This document shows, in pieces, positions 57,256-64,000 of a stretch of 64,000 nt of DNA. Below the pieces are notes generated by a model that worked only from the letters and a program-made list of their open reading frames with translations, was not told the DNA's origin and ran no database searches. The position numbers were made by a program, and so were the translations under genes. How positions within the stretch are numbered: the first letter of the stretch is position 1; each line of letters begins with the position of its first letter. Source of the stretch: Brassica napus (Eukaryota; Streptophyta; Magnoliopsida; Brassicales; Brassicaceae); NCBI RefSeq assembly GCF_020379485.1, contig NC_063439.1, forward strand, positions 11,634,466 to 11,698,465, written 5' to 3'.

Positions 57256-57450
57256 TTGTCGCCGTCCTCGTTTCATCGCTTCTTCTTCTCCTCATCGCTG
57301 TCTTTCGTCGTCGTCGTCATCGTCGTCGTCTCTCCGTCGTCGTCGTCGTCATCGTCGTTGTCGTCGTCGTCTCTCCGTCGTCGTCTTCGCCTCTCCGTTG
57401 ATCCGTCGTCGTCGTCTCTCCGTTTATTTATCGTCGTCGTCGTCGTTTCT
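57256..57450 (+). repeat. CGT/TCG trinucleotide repeat tract
   Basis: Interrupted runs of CGTCGTCGT and TCTCCGTCGTCG. They create Ser/Arg-rich open frames that I take to be artefacts of the repeat. The tract lies just 5' of the MULE coding exons and may be in its leader. Confidence 0.75.
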
Positions 57451-57601
57451 CAATTGATCTGTCGTTTCTACGTCTATTCATCTCATTCTCTCTCTCGTGT
57501 GTCTGATTTGATTAAGGTTTGAATCATTTCATTTTGTTATACATTATCTAGGTTTTGTTATATATTATTCATTTGTTGATGAATTGAAGTTGATTTTGTA
57601 G

Positions 57602-60518
57602 AACAATAGAAGTTTTGTGCATCTGTGGACAATGGATCTCAAAAGAATCTCCCAAGTGGGAGTTTCTTGTTGATTTGAAGAGGAATGCATCAATCATTTC
57701 CATAGAAGAAGATCTACTGTATGAAGATTTGATGAAGATTGTCTCTGTAGATTTTAGTGTTAAAGAGGAAGAAATCAGTTTGAATTATGGTTTTTCATTG
57801 GATATGAAATGTATTATTGAAAGTTTCCCCCCACTCTCGATAGGTAATACTCGTCAGCTCAGAACTTTCATTTCCAAGACTAGAGCATTTGATGAAACCT
57901 GTCGTTTGTGTGTTAAGGTTTGTATGATTAACCAAGTATATGCTTCATAACCAAGTATTATGCCTTACAGAACTACTTGACTTTTGCAGGTTAGTACTGA
58001 TCCAGCTAGCTGTAACACTCAAGCTTTTGATACATTTGCTTCTACTGTTCCATTGAATGCCAATCCTGTGATTCTTTCTATTGTGCAGAGAGAAAAACAG
58101 GTACATTGTCCTTAATTCCTTTTTTCTGTTTATGTTTGCATGATATGCTTCATAATCAAGTATTATGCCTTACAAAACTACTTGACTTTTGCAGAGTCTT
58201 CTATATGAAGGTGTTTCTACAGTTCCTCTGAATGCTCTTTCGGATTTTAGTACTGATTCAGCTAGCTGTAACACTCAAGCTTCTGATACATTTGCTTCTA
58301 CTGTTCCATTGAATGCCAATCCAGTGATTCTTTCTACTGTGCAGAGAGAAAAACAGGTACATTGTCCTTAATTCCCTTTTTCTGTTTGTGTTTGCATGAT
58401 ATGCTTCATAATCAAGTATTATGCCTTACAGAACTACTTGACTTTTGCAGAGTCTTCTATATGAAGGTGTTTCTACAGTTCCTCTGAATGTTCTTCCGGA
58501 TTTTAGTACTGATCCAGCTAGCTGTAACACTCAAGCTTCTGATACATTTGCTTCTACTGTTCCATTGAATGCCAATCCAGTGATTCTTTCTACTGTGCAG
58601 AGTGAAAAACACGTACATTGTCCCTAATTCCCTTTTTCTGTTTGTGTTTGCATGATATGCTTCATAATCAAGTATTATGCCTTACAGAACTACTTGACTT
58701 TTGCAGAGTCTTCTATATGAAGGTGTTTCTACAGTTCCTCTGAATGCTCTTCCGGACTTTAGCCCTGTCCATATTGGACTTTCACCAACCACGAGAGGAG
58801 CTGGCGATATTAAGGTGAATAGCTATTTTAAGACAAAGAGAGAGTTGATGTTGAGGATGAAGAAATGGGCTTTAGAGTGGAAGTTTGAGTACAAGACTGT
58901 CTCTTCTAACAAGTCAATAGTGCTTTTGAGTTGTGTTGATGAAAATTGCACGTGGAGGATGCGTGCTATCAAGCTACCTGTTTCAGATTTTTTCGTTGTT
59001 AAAAAGTATGTTCATGAGCATACATGCGATACAACACACAGGAAAGCCAATCACAGACAAGCATCTGCAAAGTTGTTGGGTTCTTTGATTTCCAGCAATT
59101 ATGGAGAAAAAAAGGAAGGTCTCAAACCGAAACAGATCATTGAACAGGTCAGGATGCTGCATGGTGTTCACATCAATTACAAACAAGCTTGGAGAGTGAG
59201 AGAAGAAGCTCAGATTTTGGTTAGAGGGACTCCTGAAGACAGCTATTACAATTTGTCTAGGTGGTTGTATAAAATCACAGAAACAAACCCTGGTTCCTTG
59301 ACTTATCAACATGTTGATGCTGCAGGAAAGTTCAAGTATGCATTTGTGGCTTTTGGTCCATCGATAAGGGGATTCTCATTGATGAGGAGAGTTATTGCAG
59401 TAGATGGTACATTTCTGAAGGGAAAATTCAATGGGACTTTATTGGCAGCTTGTGCTCAAGATGGGAATTATCATCTATATCCTCTCGCCTTTGCAGTGGT
59501 TGACGCAGAAAACGGCGCCTCTTGGAAATGGTTCTTTAGAAGTTTGAGGCAGAAGATCCCGGACGCTTCGGATCTTGTTTTTGTATCAGACAGGGCTAAC
59601 TCCATTTCTTCAGCGTTGGAGGATGTATATCCCTTATCTCACCATGGAATTTGCAGGATCCATCTGCTCCGCAACATCACTCCTACATATGCGAAGACTG
59701 GGTTGCTACCTCTGGTGGAAAGCGCTGCTGATGCCTATACGTGTCACGAGTTCTGGTTAATCTTCAAGGACATAAAGGATAAATGTCCTGAATTGGCTAA
59801 GTATCTGGAAGAGTCTGATTTTAGGAAGTGGGCACGAAGCTATGCGCCTGCGAACAGGTATAATATCATGACTACCAACATTGCAGAGTCTCTCAATTCT
59901 ATGTTGAGGATGCCTCGTGAGTTGCCCATTATCTCTCTCCTTGAAACTATCAGATTGACGATGACCACTTGGTTTTTTGAGCGACGCGAAGCGGCTGCGA
60001 AACATAAGCACCTGGTTACTCCAAAAGTTGTGCAGAAATTGGTATCTAGGTTAGGTGCCGCAATGTTGTTGAATGTGTATCAAGTTGATCGAAGCGAGTT
60101 TGAGGTGAAGAATGAAACAATGAAGTTTGTTGTTGACTTGGAGAAGCGGCATTGCACATGTAATATTTTCGACATTGACAAGATCCCCTGCATCCATGCC
60201 ATCGCTGCTGCTAAGCATATCAAGAGAGATAAAAACCGTTTTGTTGATGCTTCTCACTTGACAAAAACGTGGGCTAAAGCTTATGCTGAAAGCATACATC
60301 CTGGTGGAGAGTTGTCAACGTCCACCTATCTAGAGAATATTGATGAACTGTCTTGCCCACCTCCAGCTACCAAAAAGAAAAGTGGACGCCCTCCTACAAA
60401 GAGAAAGAGATCCGTTGGCGAGTTTGGGGTTCCTGGATCTAAATCTCAGTCCCACAAGTGCAGCAGATGTGGCACAGGAGGGCACAACAAGATCACATGC
60501 CAGAGGCCTATAGGATGA
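57602..60518 (+). CDS. MuDR/Mutator-like (MULE) transposase with amplified exons
   Basis: Five exons in view, all GT-AG and phase 0: 57602-57917, 57990-58100, 58195-58356, 58451-58612 and 58707-60518, giving about 853 codons plus an unseen start. Exon 1 resembles the plant MuDR N-terminal domain (VLCICGQWISKESPKWEF). The last exon carries the MULE transposase: RVIAVDGTFLKGKFNGTLLA, LVFVSDRANSISSAL and an NIAESLN segment supply the DDE-type acidic residues. A SWIM zinc finger (CTCNIFDIDKIPCIHA) and a CCHC knuckle (CSRCGTGGHNKITC) follow. Exons 3, 4 and the start of 5 are copies of one unit. The donor of exon 4 is CAC|GT instead of CAG|GT. No terminal inverted repeats were recognised. It is open throughout, so it may be active or recently so. 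Confidence 0.85.
57939..58770 (+). repeat. 256-bp tandem exon-intron repeats in the MULE gene
   Basis: The unit is acceptor TTTTGCAG, exon beginning AGTCTTCTATATGAAGGTGT, donor and a 94-bp intron. It starts at exactly 256-bp steps (58195, 58451, 58707). A partial first copy is at 57990. Exons are 162 nt, phase 0 at both ends, so each copy adds 54 residues in frame (LLYEGVSTVPLNAL ... STVPLNANPVILSTVQ). Confidence 0.93.
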
Positions 60519-60742
60519 AGTTCTACATTTTTACATTTTTATCGATTATTATTTGGATGTTGGCTATTTGATGGTTACATGATATGCACAAGACCATATA
60601 CATTTTTTCTTTTGGAACCCTATCCTGAATAAGTATGATTTCTTCCAACTTTTGTAATATACAACATTATCTTTTGATCTCATTTCAATTCTTAGTTTAA
60701 ACTTCTTTGCTAGAAAAAAACACAGTAATATTCAACTATTCT
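60519..60742. other. 3' flank of the MULE gene
   Basis: AT-rich. It contains a first GGAACCCTATCCTGAA-type block at 60614 that has no tRNA-like partner at the usual spacing. No gene is seen. Confidence 0.5.
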
Positions 60743-60927
60743 GGAATCCCATCCAGAAATACCGAGTTTCTTTCCAAGGTTTATAATACAACATTTTCTG
60801 TTAAAAATAATTATGTGGAAAAGTGTAACAGATGATTCTCTTCGGTCTAGCGGCTAAAACACCTATCTGTCGAAATTGTAACGCTTGACTCGACCCGGGT
60901 TCGATTCCGCTACTAATCAGAGTTTTT
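60743..60927 (+). ncRNA. tRNA-like unit 1
   Basis: GGAATCCCATCCAGAA at 60743, then at 60848 an A-box-like TAGCGGCTAAAAC, at 60898 a perfect B box GGTTCGATTCC preceded by GACCCG, and a T5 run at 60923-60927. The A box, B box and T run are the parts of an RNA polymerase III gene. GTCTAGCGG and GACCCGGGTTCGATTCC recall tRNA-Asp, but no proper acceptor or anticodon stem forms by eye, so it is a tRNA-derived repeat and not a tRNA gene. Confidence 0.5.
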
Positions 60928-61000
60928 AAAAAAAATTTAAGTTGAATAAAAATAAAAGAAATATATTACTTTACTTACAACATGTAATGATTGAAATTAA

Positions 61001-61093
61001 CTTGGCCTAGTGGCTACTACACCTTAATTCCCTCTTTCCTCCTAGTCATCTTCAGGTTCGAATCCTATGAGATGTGTATATATTTTTTTTTCC
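61001..61093 (+). ncRNA. tRNA-like unit 2
   Basis: A-box-like TAGTGGCTACTAC at 61008, B box GGTTCGAATCC at 61055-61065 and a long T run from 61083. The A-B distance is about the same as in unit 1. It lacks the upstream GGAA...CATCC block at the usual spacing. Confidence 0.45.
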
Positions 61094-61228
61094 TCCAAAA
61101 TTTGCAAATCACATTATCAAATTTTCCAAATGTGTAGATATTAATTCTTAGTTTTGATCTCATTTCATTTTTTTCTAGTTTAAGAAAGAAGCACACTAAT
61201 ATTCATGTATATTATTCATGCATACTCT

Positions 61229-61421
61229 GGAAGCCCATCCTGAACTATCAAAGATCTTTCCAATGTATTATACTATAAATTGTATGGCTAAATTCAATTA
61301 TGTGGAAGCAACTAACAGATGATTCTCCTCAGCCTAGCGGCTAAACCACGAAACCTATGATACCGAAACATTTGTTCGACCCGGGTTCGACTCTCCTACG
61401 AGTAATGGTTGATTTTTTTTT
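61229..61421 (+). ncRNA. tRNA-like unit 3
   Basis: GGAAGCCCATCCTGAA at 61229, A-box-like TAGCGGCTAAACC at 61335 (106 bp later), GACCCGGGTTCGACTC B-box region at 61379-61394 and a T run from 61413. The stretch AACAGATGATTCTC before the A box is shared with unit 1, so the two are copies of a longer repeat offset by about 486 bp. Confidence 0.5.
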
Positions 61422-61992
61422 GTTCAAACATATATCTCAGGAATCGAAGAGTCTCTTCCAAACGACATCATGTAACTCAGTAACCGAAGATTTTCTTTTC
61501 GTCAAGATTGGCTGTTATATGATTGGTTATTTCAGTAACGGAAGAGTTTATTTTAACTGACTTCAATAATCGAAGAGTTCCTTTTAGTTCTATAAATATA
61601 AGGGACGATATCAGACCTTTTATTCACTCACTTCATTTCGTCTGATTTATCCTTTTGCAATATAAGTTAGTTTTCGATTTTTCTCATTTTCCATTCAATT
61701 CATGAACTTTTTTCTATTTCTATTTTATCGTAACATCTTAGTTTCGATTTTGTTGCAGGACAAAGTTTCAATGGAAGGAAGTTCAAAGAAGATGATGAAG
61801 CGTCCCATAGAGGAGGTTTACGGATGTGATGCCGCCGAAGGTTTCAATAAGGGGAAGAAGGAAACTGTGGTACATTACAGGGCTCTTCTTCGTTTGTCCA
61901 ACGAATACATGCTATCTGAGAATGATTGGAATCTGGCATCCAGCAAAGCAAATTCAATTGCTGTCCAAATCGAGTTGCTTGAAGATATTATC

Positions 61993-63445
61993 TTTTTTTT
62001 TTTTTGAAAGAATTTTAAATTTCATTCCAATCAAAAAAACCTTGTTACAGAATTGAAGCTGCCCCCTTTCTATACAAAGTAGAAAAATCTGTAAACTCTA
62101 TACAAAACTGAATTGACTCCTTAACTCCTATCAAACCACAGCTCCATTGCTTTGTCAAATTTCCCTCCCTTTCTTCTTCTCAAAGAAGTAATCCTATTCC
62201 TGATCAACTTATCTAATCTGGCTATTAGACAAGAAGCAGGCAGAGAAGAAATACCTAATCTTCTCAGGTTTCTTTCATTCCATACTGCATACGCCACTGC
62301 TTGGAAACAATAACGGAACAGGAAAGTTACAAGCCTTCCTTGAAACCCATTAACCACTGCCCGTACTACCTCCAACCACTTATATATACGCCTGCTACCT
62401 GCTAAGTTCTTTATAGTCTCCAACCATACTTCTTTAGAGTAATCACACTCAAAAAACAAATGGTCTCTTGTTTCAAAAGCCGCTTTACAGAACCAGCAAG
62501 TAGTCATAGCCTGAGGATTCCAACGCAAAATCCTATCCCCTGTTGCTAGTCTATTATGGACAGCAACCCAGATAAGAAAAGAGAACTTTGGAGTGGCCCC
62601 ATTAAACCAAACTCCTTTAGACCAGGTTACCTCCGGCGACTTTTCTCTAATGATGTCCCAAGTTTGCGACGTGGAGAAACCCTCCCTGAACTCCCCATTT
62701 ACTCGCTTCCAAAGGCACACATCATCCTGCGTTGTTAGCCCCCTGTTTCTTAGAGACAGCACTTCTTGATCTATCTGCTGCAGGGTAGTAACTCGATGTC
62801 TCTTTGACCGGTATAACTGTATTGCATTCTCCACTGTACTATTAATAGGAATACCAAGATCCGCAGTCCCCCTCTCACCAGTTAACTCTATTAATGTCCC
62901 CAGAGACGACCATCTATCAAACCAGAAAGATGCATTCGAGCCACTATTAACCTCCATTCTCGAAAGTTGCCTTGCCAAAGGCTTTAACTTCAACAATTTC
63001 TTCCACATCCAAGATCCCAAAGAACTCTTCTCCTTGACATTCCAAAAGGATCCTTTCCTGATAAGATATTTCCAAATCCATTTCACCCAAAGAGAATATT
63101 TATTTGATAAAATTCTCCAGATAAGCTTCAAGCAAGATACTCGGTTGACATCATTTAAATTCTTCAGAGCAAGTCCTCCTTCCTCCTTTGGTTTACACAC
63201 ATCAACCCACGCTATCTTAGCTTTTTGTGTTGACAAGACCGGCCCTGACCAGAGAAAAGCAGAACATATGCTGTTGATCTCTTGAACACATTTACTAGGC
63301 AATCGGAAAGCAGACATCCAGAAATTTATGATGCTATACAGCACAGATCCAATAAGTTGAAGCCGCCCAGCAAAAGAAAGGTGTCGTGTTGTCCAAGTAG
63401 ATATCCTATTCCTTATTCTGGATATAAGAGGACTATAGTCTTGCA
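61993..63445 (-). mobile_element. 5'-truncated LINE with perfect 15-bp TSD
   Basis: 1,453 bp bracketed by CTTGAAGATATTATC at 61978-61992 and 63446-63460. A 13-T run at the left edge is the minus-strand poly(A) tail. It contains the last 440 or so codons of LINE ORF2 and a short 3' untranslated region. The tail junction matches the remnants at 557 and 36797. Confidence 0.95.
62121..63445 (-). pseudogene. LINE ORF2 C-terminal part (zf-RVT domain)
   Basis: The open frame enters from the truncation point and ends at a TAA at 62123-62121. It begins downstream of the reverse transcriptase catalytic core (RISTWTTRHLSFAGRLQLIG) and continues with IAWVDVCKPKEEGGLALKNL. It includes the zinc-binding zf-RVT region (WFNGATPKFSFLIWVAVHNR, TCWFCKAAFETRDHLFFECD). 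There are no stops, so the insertion is young, but without endonuclease or the catalytic core it cannot move itself. There is no genuine start codon. Confidence 0.9.
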
Positions 63446-63819
63446 CTTGAAGATATTATCAAAGCTGATGGAAAATTTGATTTAACTGCTGAGTTGGAGA
63501 AACTCAAAGAAGAGCACTCGGAAGCGGAAGGAATGCTTGCTGATGTGAAGCTCAAAGTCCCTGATTGGGATAAACTTGGCGAAAGTTGGCTGTGTCATGA
63601 GTAATTTCATGTTATCATCTTCTCTTTTTATGTTTTTAAGGACCACATTATGTTTGATTTTCAGTTTTTATTTTAAATGAATAAGTACTTTTGTTTCTCT
63701 TGTGTTGTTTCTTCAATTAACAACCTAAATAAAAAACTTGTTCAATGTTTTTCACTCTTTTGTAATGGTTTGGCCTAGTGTTCTTGTAACTTGGTTATCT
63801 GATTTGCTTATTTGTTTTT

Positions 63820-64000
63820 GGAAAGCCATCCTGAATACATAAAATGATATCCAGATTATATAAATCTATCGTCTGTGAATAAATAAGTTCACATTTACTC
63901 TGTTATCGAATATCCACCGTAGCCTAGTGGCAAGCCCTTCTACTCTTAGTGTACCCTTATCACACAATAAGCCGTGTTCGATCCCCGTTGTGTATACTCA
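63820..64000 (+). ncRNA. tRNA-like unit 4, at the window edge
   Basis: GGAAAGCCATCCTGAA at 63820, A-box-like TAGTGGCAAGCCC at 63925 (105 bp later) and a B-box-like TGTTCGATCCC at 63975-63985. The A-B distance is longer than in the other units. Any terminator lies beyond the window. Confidence 0.4.

Larger units (their letters stand above)
61771..63604 (+). pseudogene. 121-codon gene of unknown function, split by a LINE
   Basis: The ATG at 61771 follows a TTGTTGCAG acceptor-like site, suggesting an intron in the 5' leader. The left part runs to 61992 (74 codons), then the LINE. The right part runs 63461-63604, ending in TAA. Leaving out the LINE and one copy of the 15-bp target duplication gives one continuous frame of 121 codons with no other damage. 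The product would be small and charged, with likely helical segments around LRLSNEYMLSENDWNLASSK and LTAELEKLKEEHSEAEGML. I do not recognise the family. It may be a host gene or a transposon-associated frame. In its present state it would end inside the LINE. Confidence 0.65.

Noticed and set aside
57212..57522. Plus-strand Ser/Arg-rich open frames in the CGT repeat tract
   Set aside because: They are direct products of a trinucleotide repeat and have no independent support.
57939..58770. CRISPR-like array suggested by regular repeats
   Set aside because: The repeats are 256-bp exon-intron units in a plant gene, without spacer-repeat structure.
60848..60908. Functional tRNA-Asp gene
   Set aside because: A and B boxes match, but no paired acceptor or anticodon stem can be formed by eye and the spacing is irregular.

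Overview
The window is plant nuclear DNA from a Brassicaceae species, probably a Brassica/Raphanus-type relative rather than Arabidopsis itself. The evidence is GT-AG introns, plant-only gene families, an AT-rich background, and coding regions that closely match Arabidopsis proteins I know. The host genes are, in order: an LTI65/RD29B-like CAP160 gene (minus), TOC75-III (plus), a broken RPP13-like NBS-LRR gene (plus), four family-1 UDP-glycosyltransferase copies of the UGT76E type (plus) and LUX ARRHYTHMO/PCL1 (minus). From memory this is the gene order of Arabidopsis chromosome 3 around At3g46750 to At3g46640, read backwards. The window is therefore a syntenic block swollen to 64 kb by transposable elements.

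Layout. 1-4.2 kb: the LTI65-like gene, with a 1.3-kb poly(A) retroposon inserted just upstream of it. 4.4-7.1 kb: a minus-strand Helitron and AT-rich inverted-repeat DNA. 7.5-10.7 kb: intact seven-exon TOC75. 11.0-13.4 kb: NBS-LRR pseudogene. 13.5-17.8 kb: a deleted copia element carrying a nested solo LTR. 18.5-19.9 kb: UGT copy 1, a pseudogene. 20.1-25.0 kb: a decayed minus-strand copia element. 25.6-28.5 kb: a Helitron that seems to carry captured exons of a DUF707-type gene and a hAT MITE. 29.5-31.7 kb: LTR remnants, a (C)35 run and a 618-bp tandem duplication. 32.4-37.7 kb: UGT copy 2, with a 4-kb intron full of transposons and a damaged C-terminus. 38.3-43.0 kb: a young copia element with near-identical LTRs. 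43-45 kb: Helitrons. 45.5-47.0 kb: UGT copy 3, open. 47.5-49.7 kb: copia fragment. 52.0-53.4 kb: UGT copy 4, open, the best match to UGT76E11/E12. 54.9-55.8 kb: LUX, with evening elements upstream. 57.6-60.5 kb: a Mutator-like (MuDR) transposase gene whose 5' part has undergone in-frame tandem exon amplification. 60.7-64.0 kb: a family of tRNA-like units and a 121-codon gene cut in two by a LINE.

How the genes relate. TOC75 makes the chloroplast protein import channel. LUX is the DNA-binding subunit of the evening complex of the circadian clock. The UGT cluster grew by tandem duplication, and its members are in different states of decay: two open, one C-terminally damaged, one pseudogene. The most unusual region is the right end. 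There, three repeat units place a conserved GGAA-type block 105-106 bp before a tRNA-like A box, and several units are followed by a B box and a T run. These units lie beside a MULE and an unrecognised small gene that a LINE with a perfect 15-bp target-site duplication has disrupted.
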